From the NCBI GenBank assembly GCA_016841665.1, contig JAENYT010000010.1, positions 1-59,100 on the forward strand: DNA of 59,100 nt. Direction: 5' to 3'. The position numbers and the translations under genes were made by a program. The notes below the pieces were generated by a model. That model was given only the letters and a program-made list of their open reading frames with translations, was not told where the DNA came from and searched no databases. Shown here in pieces: positions 17,938 through 26,719 of this stretch (the stretch's first letter is position 1; each line of letters opens with the position of its first letter). Origin of the DNA: Methanobacteriota archaeon. GTDB taxonomy: Archaea; Halobacteriota; Methanomicrobia; Methanomicrobiales; Methanomicrobiaceae.

Positions 17938-19065
17938 TCACTCTAACCATATTTTTTCCACTGCAACACCTAGCTGTCTTTTGTCTCCGTTTTTCAAGAT
18001 CTCATCGGGCACCCATGTGTGAGCGACATCAATTACTACTTTCAATATCGGTCTGATATCTGCACCATTCAACGGTATTTCGAGAGTGTTCCACTCAGAT
18101 GGTGTTATAATATGCTCAATTTTATGTTCATTTGCATAAATGGTGACGGAAATCGCCTCACAGAACGTTATAAGTTTAATACACAGTTTTAAACCATTAT
18201 TAACCTTCAAAAACGCCGACGCTGTTTTCTTTGTCCACCGGATTTTTGGAGGCAAGTCCTCGAGGACATACCATCCGTTACCTAATGCTCCTTGATCGCT
18301 ATCCCCCATTACAATTTCATTTTTTAGCATTTCGGGATTTTTAGGTTCATTAATCGGGAAATAATCAGATTCAAAAGATGTTTCTGGAGTTCCTGACGAC
18401 ATTAATTGAGATCTGGATATTTTATTTATGCACAATCTTAATCGGACTGCAAGACCATATTCTTTAATTAACTCTTTTTCAACAATTGGCAGTACATTTT
18501 TATTCAAATGTACTTCATCAGCAGTATAGATCGGTAATATGAAGCCATTGGAATCAGAAGTGGCAGAATGGATATCAATATACGGCAATCCTAAAATAAT
18601 ACATCGATTTTTCATTTTCTGATTAAATTCGCTATATATCAGACTCCTTTCATTTCTCGACGCATAATAGGGATAATGATACATATTCTCCTGAGTACCC
18701 ACAGGAGGGATTCCATATACACAAATAAATAATCCTCCCTTTTGCAACTTCTGTATAACATCAAAATAGTGGTCAATAGTTGCGTCAATCAGGTCAGGAA
18801 GGGAAATTTCCTCATTGTTCTTTTTATATTGATAATAAATGTGTATCCGACAGTCGATTTCTCCGAATACAAGAATGACAATATCTCCTTTTCGGAGATT
18901 ATTTACAATACTGAATAATTTTTCAAAAGATCGTGTCGTATTATTAGGTTTGTTTAGATTAAATGCGGTAGCAGGACCAATATGGTGGACCTGAAATAAA
19001 TCGCAGTTATTAAAGACCTCAGTATGGCTATCTCCCACTACATGAAAGGAAGGAATTCGTATCAT
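17938..19065 (-). CDS. SGNH/GDSL-like esterase or acyl-modification protein
   Basis: 375 residues. The N-terminal ~210 residues carry the SGNH blocks: Val-Gly-Asp-Ser-His-Thr-Glu (residue ~10, nucleophile Ser), Phe-Gly-Glu-Ile-Asp-Cys-Arg (block III, Glu in place of the usual Asn-Asp), and Asp-Glu-Val-His-Leu-Asn (block V, Asp-x-x-His). The C-terminal ~150 residues look like a beta-rich carbohydrate-binding or jelly-roll domain. It probably removes or transfers an acyl group on the surface glycan. The gene overlaps the upstream ABC ATPase by ATGA (19062-19065). Confidence 0.7.
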   Translation of the reverse strand: MIRIPSFHVVGDSHTEVFNNCDLFQVHHIGPATAFNLNKPNNTTRSFEKLFSIVNNLRKGDIVILVFGEIDCRIHIYYQYKKNNEEISLPDLIDATIDHYFDVIQKLQKGGLFICVYGIPPVGTQENMYHYPYYASRNERSLIYSEFNQKMKNRCIILGLPYIDIHSATSDSNGFILPIYTADEVHLNKNVLPIVEKELIKEYGLAVRLRLCINKISRSQLMSSGTPETSFESDYFPINEPKNPEMLKNEIVMGDSDQGALGNGWYVLEDLPPKIRWTKKTASAFLKVNNGLKLCIKLITFCEAISVTIYANEHKIEHIITPSEWNTLEIPLNGADIRPILKVVIDVAHTWVPDEILKNGDKRQLGVAVEKIWLE

Positions 19066-20279
19066 AAGTGATTACTCTCCTCCTTAAATTGTTGGTATGC
19101 CCACTCACCACTGAGGAGCATAAGCCCATCATCTTGGGAAAAATTTTGCACATTAAATGTGTAACATTTGTCATGCCAATCATATTGTGTTCTGTAATCT
19201 GACGATGCAATGGCAACCGTCACATTATACGTCCCTTCATTCACGGGTAATTCGAGGATCGCAAAATCCACATAACCCGAGCCATACACGCTATCAATAC
19301 TCATCCCACCGAATTCACTTGTGGTGCCGTAAATATGAATATCGTCACTGTAAATGGCAATACCGAAAATCGGGGATTGGATCATTTCTGATGCATGGTA
19401 AAAAATCCGAATTGTCAAAGGATCTTTAGATATGAAATTATCTCGATCCTGTCCCCTTTTGTCGATAAATCTTACATCAGTGATAAACAAGGGATTCTTA
19501 TCATTTCTTTCAAGAATATTTTCTCTATTATCATCTAAACAGACGTTACTTCCCTCGATTCTGTAAACATAAGTATCAATCACTTCATTGGTTTTTCCAT
19601 AGGCAATCTGAGCCCCATTCTTTAAAAGCAGGGTACGATCACAAAACCTTCGCACTGCACTCAGATCATGTGATACGAAGACGATGGTGACACCCTCATT
19701 GCGATATCTATTCAGGACATTCAGGCACTTCTGTTGAAAATCCATATCACCGACGGCCAGCACCTCATCGAGAAGTAGGATCTCTGGATCAGTCTGAATT
19801 GCTGTCGAGAAGGCCAGACGGACCTGCATGCCCGATGAAAAATTTTTCAATTTGGTATCACGGAATTTATCAAGTCCTGAGAATTCCAGAATATCTTCAA
19901 TTTTATCGTTAATCTCATACTTCGACATTCCCATGATGGTGGCATATGTTCTGATATTTTCAACCGCCGTATAATCAGGCTGAAACCCAACACCGAGTTC
20001 AAGGAATGGAGTGACTTTCCTGTTGATTGCAACTCGTCCCGATGTCGGCTGAAGGATTTTCGCAAGTATCTTCAGCAGTGTACTCTTCCCACTCCCATTT
20101 TCCCCAATAACCCCCAGGACATCCCCTTCCTCGACAGAAAAACTAATTCCATTGAGTGCCTGAAGAGTCTCGTAAGATGTTGGCCTGAACAAGCCGGTCA
20201 ATGCTTCAAATACGGTTTCTTTCCGATCGTGGGGAATGCGAAACGTTTTATGCAGATCTTCAACTTCGATAACCGCCAT
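19062..20279 (-). CDS. Polysaccharide ABC exporter, ATP-binding subunit (Wzt-like)
   Basis: 405 residues. The ATPase domain (1-~240) has Walker A Gly-Glu-Asn-Gly-Ser-Gly-Lys-Ser-Thr (about 59-67), signature Phe-Ser-Ser-Gly-Met-Gln (about 145) and Walker B Ile-Leu-Leu-Leu-Asp-Glu (about 165). The C-terminal ~160 residues form a beta-rich extension of the Wzt type, which in O-antigen exporters reads the chain-end cap. The subunit powers export of lipid-linked glycan with the permease whose stop codon immediately precedes this start. The coiled-coil methyltransferase nearby could make the cap. Confidence 0.9.
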   Translation of the reverse strand: MAVIEVEDLHKTFRIPHDRKETVFEALTGLFRPTSYETLQALNGISFSVEEGDVLGVIGENGSGKSTLLKILAKILQPTSGRVAINRKVTPFLELGVGFQPDYTAVENIRTYATIMGMSKYEINDKIEDILEFSGLDKFRDTKLKNFSSGMQVRLAFSTAIQTDPEILLLDEVLAVGDMDFQQKCLNVLNRYRNEGVTIVFVSHDLSAVRRFCDRTLLLKNGAQIAYGKTNEVIDTYVYRIEGSNVCLDDNRENILERNDKNPLFITDVRFIDKRGQDRDNFISKDPLTIRIFYHASEMIQSPIFGIAIYSDDIHIYGTTSEFGGMSIDSVYGSGYVDFAILELPVNEGTYNVTVAIASSDYRTQYDWHDKCYTFNVQNFSQDDGLMLLSGEWAYQQFKEESNHL

Positions 20280-21059
20280 TTACATCTCCTCCACAAATCT
20301 CGGCTCAAATTTCCGGAATATGACATAGCCTGCCATTAGAATGACCATTGCCCATATACCACAGTATACCAGATTTTCCACCGACGGTGCAGAAGCATAG
20401 AGAATGGTCTTGCGTGCCTCGATAAGGAGTCGTGCGACGGGATTGAGCAGCAATATCTCCTGAAGCATCTCTGGCAGGATTGTAATCGGATAGAGGATCG
20501 GTGTGGCGAAGAAACCCGCCTGAAGCACCACCGCCCAGATGAATTGAACATCTCGATAGAATACGTTCAACGCCGAAAGGAAGAGGGAAAGGCCGATCGC
20601 GAGCACGAAGAGGAGGATAAGAATTACCGGTGTTACGAGGACATATATCGATAATGGAATGTCAAAATACGCCATGAAGAGCACAAACACGACCGATTCA
20701 AAAATGCTCATGAGAATCGCAGTTATACACGATGCGATAATGAGAATATCACGAGGAAAATACACTTTTTGAACAAGCTGTGGTTTACCAATAATGGCAT
20801 TGAGCCCCATGGAGGTTGACCTGCTCACAAAATTCCAGAGGATAATTCCAAGCAGGAGGAATAACTGGTAATATTCAACTTCAATCCGCATGAGGTTTGA
20901 AAACACAAGATAGAGGATCACCAGCATGAGGAGGGGTTCAAGCAAAGACCAGAAATAGCCCATTACCGAATTTTTATATCGTAATTTGAAATCTCCCCAT
21001 GCAAGCGCCCAGATGAGATTTCGATGCCGATAGAGATCACTTAGGTGACTAACAACCAT
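20280..21059 (-). CDS. Polysaccharide ABC exporter, permease subunit (Wzm-like)
   Basis: 259 residues with about six hydrophobic segments. The N-terminal [17 protein letters not shown] stretch is the conserved start of ABC-2 polysaccharide exporters (Wzm/TagG family). It abuts the ATPase gene without spacing and overlaps the upstream GT4 gene by 11 bases, so stoichiometric expression is likely. Confidence 0.9.
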   Translation of the reverse strand: MVVSHLSDLYRHRNLIWALAWGDFKLRYKNSVMGYFWSLLEPLLMLVILYLVFSNLMRIEVEYYQLFLLLGIILWNFVSRSTSMGLNAIIGKPQLVQKVYFPRDILIIASCITAILMSIFESVVFVLFMAYFDIPLSIYVLVTPVILILLFVLAIGLSLFLSALNVFYRDVQFIWAVVLQAGFFATPILYPITILPEMLQEILLLNPVARLLIEARKTILYASAPSVENLVYCGIWAMVILMAGYVIFRKFEPRFVEEM

Positions 21060-22119
21060 GGTTAATCACCTTTTTAAACCTCGTTTTGAAATGAGAGAGA
21101 TCGAACTCAGATGCTCGTCTTAAGCAATTCTCTCGATAAGAATCCAGATTGTTGGATACTTCTTTAATTGCCTGGACGATTTTCTCCGAAGAGGGATCGA
21201 CAAGAACTCCGGTCTTTTGATCCACCGTTTCTTTAAATCCACCTTCATTGACTGCGATAACAGGTTTCCCACTCGCCATCGCCTCTAAGGGAGTGAGGCC
21301 AAAATCTTCATCGATTGCCGTGCAAATGAGTCCTTTACAGCGGGCATAAAGGTCGAGGAGTTCATTTTCAGCAACTTCTCCCATTATAGTTACATTTTTA
21401 GGCAATTCAGACAAAATTTTCCTGGAATAGGGGAAAGAATGGTCTCCTTCTGAGCGGCCACCAACAATGATTAATCGCTCATCCTTGAGATTTCGAAAAC
21501 TCTCGATCTGTAATTCAATGCGTTTCTCCGGATATATTCTGTTCACAGAAAGCCAAAAGTCACCATATTCCTTAAAATGATATTTCGAGGTATCAACAGG
21601 CGGATAGATAACCTCTGCGCTTCTATTGAGATATTTTTTAATTCTTTGTTGTACGTTTTCCGAAATGGTCACAATAGTATCAACATCTCCCATGGATGCT
21701 TGATCAAATTTTCTATGACAATTTGCCCATATTCGGAAAAATTGCTGATTTATGATGTTTTGACCTTGTAAGAAGTTGAGATATTGATCGTAAAAAACCC
21801 GCACTGGCGTATAGCAGTACCAGAGGTTGGGGTGGTGCCGCCGGGCCGCATAGTGGCTCCAGTTACCGGTGAAGATGAAGAAGTCGTATTCGTCGGCCAC
21901 GTCGCAGGAGGAGAACTTCCAGGTGGCGGATATCTGCTTCAAGGGAGGGAACTTGACGGTGCTTCCAAGACTCGTCACCTTTGCTCTGTGATCGAGCTTT
22001 GCCACCGCATCCGTATCGGTGGTGATGACGTCGGCACCGAGGAGGTCGGCCATGGTGAGGACGACCCGTTCGCCCCCGCCGATGGCCCCGAAGTAGTCGT
22101 GGAAGATGGCGATCTTCAT
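21049..22119 (-). CDS. GT4-family glycosyltransferase (WbaZ-like)
   Basis: 356 residues. It begins [14 protein letters not shown], a donor-side loop typical of the WbaZ/mannosyltransferase branch of GT4. The C-terminal domain shows Asn-Arg-Ile-Tyr-Pro-Glu-Lys-Arg and [11 protein letters not shown]. Base composition changes inside the gene: the 5' ~300 bases are GC-rich like the flanking chromosome, the rest AT-rich like the island, so a recombination point may lie near 21800. It overlaps the dehydratase gene by ATGA at 22116-22119. Confidence 0.85.
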   Translation of the reverse strand: MKIAIFHDYFGAIGGGERVVLTMADLLGADVITTDTDAVAKLDHRAKVTSLGSTVKFPPLKQISATWKFSSCDVADEYDFFIFTGNWSHYAARRHHPNLWYCYTPVRVFYDQYLNFLQGQNIINQQFFRIWANCHRKFDQASMGDVDTIVTISENVQQRIKKYLNRSAEVIYPPVDTSKYHFKEYGDFWLSVNRIYPEKRIELQIESFRNLKDERLIIVGGRSEGDHSFPYSRKILSELPKNVTIMGEVAENELLDLYARCKGLICTAIDEDFGLTPLEAMASGKPVIAVNEGGFKETVDQKTGVLVDPSSEKIVQAIKEVSNNLDSYRENCLRRASEFDLSHFKTRFKKVINHGC

Positions 22120-23342
22120 GCCCGTCGCTTCTCGTCCATGAAGTGGTTGAGCTGGTCCCGGATGATGTCCTCGACGCTGTAGGTCGATGCAAAGCCGAGC
22201 TTTTTGATCTTGGTGATGTCGGCGAAGAGGATGGGCACCTCGGCCGGCCGGAACCGGTCGGGATCGAACTCGATCGGAATGGTCTTTGCACCGGAGCGGA
22301 CGTTGATCCCTGCATCCTCGAGCTCGAAGTCGATCTCGCCCTCGAGGAGCATCCTGTCCACCTTCGTCTTCTCGAAGGCCACACCGAAGATGGGCGAGGT
22401 GTCCTTCTCGGTGGGATCCTCAATGACTTTGTTGTTCTTCACCGTCTCGATCCGGTCCACCGGCATGCCCGCATTCTCCAGGCTGAGGAGGATGTAGCTG
22501 AGCACCGAGGTGGTCCGCATGGAGCCCTGGTTATAGACGTCGCCGGGCAGGCCCTTCTCGGCGAGCAGGCAGTAACCCCGGACCGTGTCCATGACGTGCG
22601 ACCAGTCGCGGAACGCACTCACATTGCCGATGGTGATACGGTCGATGTCTCCTGCGGCGTACTTCGCCACCTGGTTGGTGACCACCGAGGTGACGAACAT
22701 GATCCCACGGCCCGCACCCTCGTGGTTGAAGGCCCGGGAGACGATGGCTCTGGTGCCGTAGGTATAGTAGTAGTTGCGCATCAGGTGGTCGCCGTAGACC
22801 TTGCTCACCGCATAGGGTGACATGGGGCGGAGAGGATTGGTCTCCTTGATGGGGACCTCGGGAATGCTGGTCGGCTCGGGATACACCGTTCCGAACTTCT
22901 CCTTCATCCGGGCGTACTGCTCTTCGGAACTGAAAACCAGCCCGTACTCCTCAGAAGAGCCGGCGAAGACGATGGTGGGATCGCAGTCCTTCCGCCGGAT
23001 GGCCTCGAGGAGGTTGTTGGTCCCGATGGAGTTGATCTGGGCGGTTTCGATGGGGTGGGTAAAGGAGCGGGGCACAAAGGACTGGGCTGCAAGGTGGAAG
23101 ACAACATCCGGTTCAGATTCATCCAGGGCCGTTGCCATGCCGGCGATATCTTCCAGGTTTCCTTCGATGAAATGAATGCCGCTCTGGATATTTTTATCGA
23201 GGACATTCTTCGGGATGGATCCATCGGCTCTCCTGCGCACGAGGCCGAAAATATTTGCCCCTTCATCGATGAGGTGGCGTGCGAGGTATGATCCGGCAAA
23301 CCCGCTGAGCCCGGTAATTAACACGTTCCGTTCTTTCCACAT
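22116..23342 (-). CDS. NAD(P)-dependent sugar-nucleotide dehydratase/epimerase (GDP-mannose 4,6-dehydratase-like)
   Basis: 408 residues of an extended SDR enzyme. Rossmann motif Gly-Leu-Ser-Gly-Phe-Ala-Gly (about 10-16), Ser-Ser-Glu-Glu-Tyr-Gly near residue 130 and catalytic Tyr-Ala-Val-Ser-Lys near 178 are visible. [12 protein letters not shown] is characteristic of GDP-mannose 4,6-dehydratases. It would make a GDP-deoxyhexose precursor for the island's glycan. An alternative is another NDP-hexose dehydratase/epimerase. It is the first gene of the leftward operon, is GC-rich, and has its own TATA box. Confidence 0.82.
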   Translation of the reverse strand: MWKERNVLITGLSGFAGSYLARHLIDEGANIFGLVRRRADGSIPKNVLDKNIQSGIHFIEGNLEDIAGMATALDESEPDVVFHLAAQSFVPRSFTHPIETAQINSIGTNNLLEAIRRKDCDPTIVFAGSSEEYGLVFSSEEQYARMKEKFGTVYPEPTSIPEVPIKETNPLRPMSPYAVSKVYGDHLMRNYYYTYGTRAIVSRAFNHEGAGRGIMFVTSVVTNQVAKYAAGDIDRITIGNVSAFRDWSHVMDTVRGYCLLAEKGLPGDVYNQGSMRTTSVLSYILLSLENAGMPVDRIETVKNNKVIEDPTEKDTSPIFGVAFEKTKVDRMLLEGEIDFELEDAGINVRSGAKTIPIEFDPDRFRPAEVPILFADITKIKKLGFASTYSVEDIIRDQLNHFMDEKRRA

Positions 23343-23363
23343 TGTTGTTAAACTCCGTGTTTC

Positions 23364-23376
23364 TATAATATAATTA
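23364..23376 (-). promoter_or_regulatory. Promoter of the leftward glycan operon
   Basis: On the minus strand AATTATATTATAG lies about 22-34 bases before the ATG at 23342. Genes from 23342 down to 12324 are spaced by 22 bases or less or overlap, so this is probably the promoter of a single ~11-kb transcript. Confidence 0.5.
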
Positions 23377-23419
23377 AATTGATTTACCGAAGTCGATTTT
23401 CTTTATTTTGAAACCGGAA

Positions 23420-24535
23420 CTATGCACGATACAATTCCTCAAGGTGATCTACAACCAGATCCCAATCGCAGGTTTTTGCATATTCTCTGCATGCTTCCCC
23501 CATGCTTCCAGAGGACGTTAGGGCCAGCAGGATCTTATCTGCGAGATCGGCGCCGTCAGTCCTGCAGGAAAAGCCGGTCTGAGCGGTGATAATCTCACGC
23601 ACAGCATTTCTCGGATGGTCGAGAGTCACCACCGGGAGCCCGCAGGCCATCGCCTCCAGTGCCACGATCCCGAAGCCCTCCCGCGATGAGGGAAGGACGA
23701 AGACCGATGATGCCTTCATGGCGGCGATGACCTCGTCGTGGGAAGGCAAAAAGCCGGTGAATTCGACATTCCCATCCAGTTCGAGATCAGAGGCCAGGTG
23801 CTCAAGGCGGGGCCGTTCAGGGCCGTCGCCGATGATCACGCAACGGATGTCAGGCAGATTCTCGCGCACTGCACCGATCGCCTCGATCAAAAGGGCCACA
23901 TTTTTCTCCGGGATCAGGCGCCCGGCAAACAGCACATCGCTCGTCGAGGACGAGGGAGGAATGCTCCTGATGCGGTCGCAATCGATGCCGTTCGGGACAA
24001 CGTCGACGTCCCGACCGAATCCCATCGCATCCAGCTGCAATCTCGTGGCCTCTGAAACGGCAATCGACCTCGCGCCGAGGTTCCCGACCAGCCGCTCAAC
24101 CGCCTTCCCGAACACCCCCTTCCACCCCAGGTACTCATACCAGTACTCCCCCCAAACCTCGTGCCAGGTGATCACGAGGGGGACGCGCTTCGCCCTCGCC
24201 GCGATCTTCGCCGAAATACAGGGAAAGTAGGGGAAGTTCTGGCAGTCGATCACCTCCGCGTCGCTCTCCAGAAGGGGCCCGAGCACCTTCCACCCGAACC
24301 ACACCGCCTGCGCGATGGACCGCCGCCCAGCCGTGTAGAGGGCCCGGGGAGCGCAGACACCGTGGAGCACCACCCCCTCCCGCTCGATGACCGCCGGGCC
24401 CTCCCAGAACTTCATCCCGTAGAGGTGAACCTCGTGGCCCCGGCGGGCGAGGCGGACGGCGAGCTCCCAGATGCGCTTCTCCACGCCCCCTTTGACGTAC
24501 GGGTAGACGGCGTCGTAGACGTAGGCGATCTTCAT
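23420..24535 (-). CDS. GT4-family glycosyltransferase
   Basis: 371 residues. It starts Met-Lys-Ile-Ala-Tyr-Val-Tyr-Asp-Ala-Val-Tyr-Pro-Tyr-Val-Lys-Gly-Gly-Val-Glu-Lys. The C-terminal donor domain has Leu-Phe-Ala-Gly-Arg-Leu-Ile-Pro-Glu-Lys-Asn and Ser-Arg-Glu-Gly-Phe-Gly-Ile-Val-Ala-Leu-Glu-Ala. The start at 24535 is chosen because the GT4 fold begins there; a 39-residue upstream extension has no family match and odd composition. It is GC-rich, unlike the island, and separated from the operon by the 23343-23419 promoter region. Confidence 0.85.
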   Translation of the reverse strand: MKIAYVYDAVYPYVKGGVEKRIWELAVRLARRGHEVHLYGMKFWEGPAVIEREGVVLHGVCAPRALYTAGRRSIAQAVWFGWKVLGPLLESDAEVIDCQNFPYFPCISAKIAARAKRVPLVITWHEVWGEYWYEYLGWKGVFGKAVERLVGNLGARSIAVSEATRLQLDAMGFGRDVDVVPNGIDCDRIRSIPPSSSTSDVLFAGRLIPEKNVALLIEAIGAVRENLPDIRCVIIGDGPERPRLEHLASDLELDGNVEFTGFLPSHDEVIAAMKASSVFVLPSSREGFGIVALEAMACGLPVVTLDHPRNAVREIITAQTGFSCRTDGADLADKILLALTSSGSMGEACREYAKTCDWDLVVDHLEELYRA

Positions 24536-24842
24536 GGGCCTGTGAAGAAGCATTGGCCGAGGGGATGCTTGATTATTCCGGAATGGGGGATGCGATGGCA
24601 GATGGAATGTCCGGGAAGAGGTGAGCATGCGGCACCGAACATCCTTCTGCATGCCGGCCAGGGAGGTTCGACAGGTTTCGCTTCATCATCATCTTCGGCT
24701 CATCAGCCAAAGGACGGGCCAGGGAAACGTCCGACATCGATCTCCGCCTTGCGTTCGACGGGGATCGGAAGGGAGACCACCCCGGGCACAGCATACACGC
24801 AGTCCGCGGAGGAGAAAACCTTTTCGAATCACCGGTTCAAAT
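24536..24842. other. Divergent intergenic region between the GT4 and MNT genes
   Basis: No gene is supported here. Near 24835-24845 the sequence GGTTCAAATATG runs into the MNT start codon, so the MNT transcript probably has little or no leader. Confidence 0.35.
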
Positions 24843-25397
24843 ATGTTCCATGTGGAACAGAATGTGTCCATCGAGATCATTGCTCATCTGATCAGGGGCG
24901 ATTCGTACCCCCGCAAACTCGCGAAAGAACTGGGCATCTCGCACACCACCGTACTCAGGAAACTCAGAGGCCTTTTAGACGGGAATGTCGTCGATTTCAG
25001 AACTGAGGGAAAAAACAAGGTCTATTTCCTGAAAAAGACCGTTGAAGCACGGGTGTATGCCTGCATTGCAGAATGGTATATGCTCGGAGACCTTATCGAA
25101 CGGGCTCCTCATCTGCGATCGGTCGTCAGGACAATTCAGGAAAGGGAGGACATACAGTTAGCGGTACTCTTCGGTAGCTATGCAAAGGGGACTGCAGTTC
25201 AGAAGAGCGACATTGATGTCTATATCGAGACTGACGACAGAGAGGTGAAGAAGGAGCTGGAACGGCGCCATTCACGGCTCAGTGTAAAAATCGGGACCTG
25301 GGATCCGGAGAATTTGCTGATCCAGGAGATCGCAAAATACCATGTCATCGTGAAGGGAGTCGAACGGTACTATGAAAGGACACAATTTTTTGCATAA
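24843..25397 (+). CDS. mntA: HTH-MNT nucleotidyltransferase antitoxin of a HEPN/MNT pair
   Basis: 184 residues. Residues ~10-60 form a winged helix-turn-helix (Leu-Ala-Lys-Glu-Leu-Gly-Ile-Ser-His-Thr-Thr-Val). The rest is a minimal nucleotidyltransferase with Phe-Gly-Ser-Tyr-Ala-Lys-Gly...Ser-Asp-Ile-Asp-Val-Tyr (about residues 109-127), matching the Gly-Ser-x10-Asp-x-Asp active site. In this family MntA AMPylates and silences the HEPN RNase encoded next to it. The gene overlaps the HEPN frame by 26 bases. A palindrome over the start codon plus the HTH domain suggests autorepression. The symbol names the family role. Confidence 0.82.
   Translation: MFHVEQNVSIEIIAHLIRGDSYPRKLAKELGISHTTVLRKLRGLLDGNVVDFRTEGKNKVYFLKKTVEARVYACIAEWYMLGDLIERAPHLRSVVRTIQEREDIQLAVLFGSYAKGTAVQKSDIDVYIETDDREVKKELERRHSRLSVKIGTWDPENLLIQEIAKYHVIVKGVERYYERTQFFA
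24844..24859 (+). promoter_or_regulatory. Palindrome over the MNT start codon (likely operator)
   Basis: TGTTCCA-TG-TGGAACA has perfect 7-bp arms and overlaps the ATG at 24843-24845. A dimer of the winged-helix MNT protein binding here would repress its own operon. The sequence also codes for Phe-His-Val-Glu, so it constrains the N-terminus. Confidence 0.5.
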
Positions 25398-25856
25398 ACT
25401 TTTCCGGGAGGGAAAGATCCGGATCGTCGACCCCAGTCTTCAGGTCCAGGAGGCATACCGGAGAAAATCGGAAAGCTACCTCATCTCGGCGAAGATCCTG
25501 CTCGAAAACGGGCGCTTGAAGAAACCGTGTCGATGGCTTACTACAGCATGTACTACATGCTGCTGGCTCTCCTGTTCAGGACCGGCATAAAATGCGAAAA
25601 TCACTCGGGTGCGATAATACTTCTCGAGGGCCTATACGGGATTGACCACGCAAGGATCGCCGCCGCCAAACGAGATCGGATCGACAAACAGTACTACGTG
25701 GACTTCGCAGTAACAGCAGAAGACGTCCGTGATTCCATAGAGGAGGCGGAAGCATTCAATGCGGACCTGTTCGATTTCATGGAGCGGTTGCACCAGGGAG
25801 ACATCGCACGCCTCAGGCAAGAAGCGGCACGGCTCCTGGAAGGCCCGGACGAATAA
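25372..25856 (+). pseudogene. hepT: HEPN-domain RNase toxin, frameshifted
   Basis: Two frames together make one HEPN protein. 25372-~25515 gives the N-terminal helix (Ala-Tyr-Arg-Arg-Lys-Ser-Glu-Ser-Tyr). After a single-base loss near 25512-25520 the next frame continues Thr-Val-Ser-Met-Ala-Tyr-Tyr-Ser-Met-Tyr-Tyr-Met and the conserved Cys-Glu-Asn-His-Ser-Gly core, ending at 25856. Adding one C after CGC at ~25513 would give Leu-Glu-Glu-Thr-Val and restore a ~161-residue HEPN protein. The pair with the MNT gene is a HepT/MntA-type toxin-antitoxin module. The break may be real inactivation of the toxin, a sequencing error, or frameshifting. The N-terminal frame alone stops at 25590. Confidence 0.75.
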
Positions 25857-25977
25857 CCGTCCCGGAGAGTTGCACGGTAGATTGGGTGAAGAGAATGGAC
25901 GGCGCGGCTGGGAAAGGAATTGATTGATATCCGGCAGTGTGTACGATATGGGATGAAAAAGAGCAGGGTTTATTCCC

Positions 25978-26553
25978 CTATCCGCCCGCAGTCCCGCTCG
26001 CATTCCCCGCCCGCAGCTGCTCCGTGAAATAGATCGACTGGAGCAGGGCCTGGTAGGTGGCCTTCTTCTCGCCGCCCACCACTGCCATGCGCTGCTGCAG
26101 CGCAGGCACGGCGTCAGTGCCCATCTTGATCAGGGCCACCTTGGCCGACTCCTTCGAGACGGTCGTCCCCGTCTCCACCTCGTTGATCAGGGGCAGGATG
26201 GCGGGCCGGCCGATGCAGGCGAGGGTGTTGGCCGCCCACATCCGCTCCTCCTCGGCCGGGGCTTCGAGCGTCCCGATCAGGGGGTCGATGGCCGCATCAC
26301 CGATCTGGCAGAGGGCCGTCGCCGCCCACATGGAGGCGCTCTGGTCGCCGGAGGAGAACACGCCGATGAGAGGCTCGACGGCGGGGGTGCCGATGTTCGC
26401 CAGTTCCTCCGCCGCGGCCTTCTGCGTGGCCGCATCATCGGAATAGAGGTCGTCGATGAGGGGCTGCACCCCGCCGCCCGCACACCCGCAGGCAAACGTT
26501 GCCGCCAGCACGCACAGCGCTCCTGCGAGGAGGAGCATTCGATCGATTCGCAT
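25978..26553 (-). CDS. HEAT-repeat lipoprotein
   Basis: 191 residues. Residues ~5-22 form a signal peptide ending in a lipobox-like Thr-Phe-Ala-Cys-Gly-Cys, so the mature protein is probably lipid-anchored outside the cell. The rest is four to five PBS-lyase/HEAT units (for example Ala-Ala-Glu-Glu-Leu-Ala-Asn-Ile-Gly-Thr-Pro-Ala-Val-Glu-Pro-Leu-Ile), a protein-binding solenoid. Start 26553 is chosen because the signal peptide begins there; the upstream 40 codons lack one. Function unknown. The gene stands alone between the MNT/HEPN pair and the reductase. Confidence 0.75.
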   Translation of the reverse strand: MRIDRMLLLAGALCVLAATFACGCAGGGVQPLIDDLYSDDAATQKAAAEELANIGTPAVEPLIGVFSSGDQSASMWAATALCQIGDAAIDPLIGTLEAPAEEERMWAANTLACIGRPAILPLINEVETGTTVSKESAKVALIKMGTDAVPALQQRMAVVGGEKKATYQALLQSIYFTEQLRAGNASGTAGG

Positions 26554-26719
26554 TACTCTCAGGTGAGCGGGCAGGGCACAAAAGCATTCCCGGGATATTG
26601 AACCGTGCGGTTTAACCCTCAAACCCCTGCCCCGGACTCCACCGAGATGGCCTGAACTGCCGTGGTTTGGCAAGATGCCTAAAAAAATCCAGTCCCGGGG
26701 AACATCCCCGGACCTCTTT

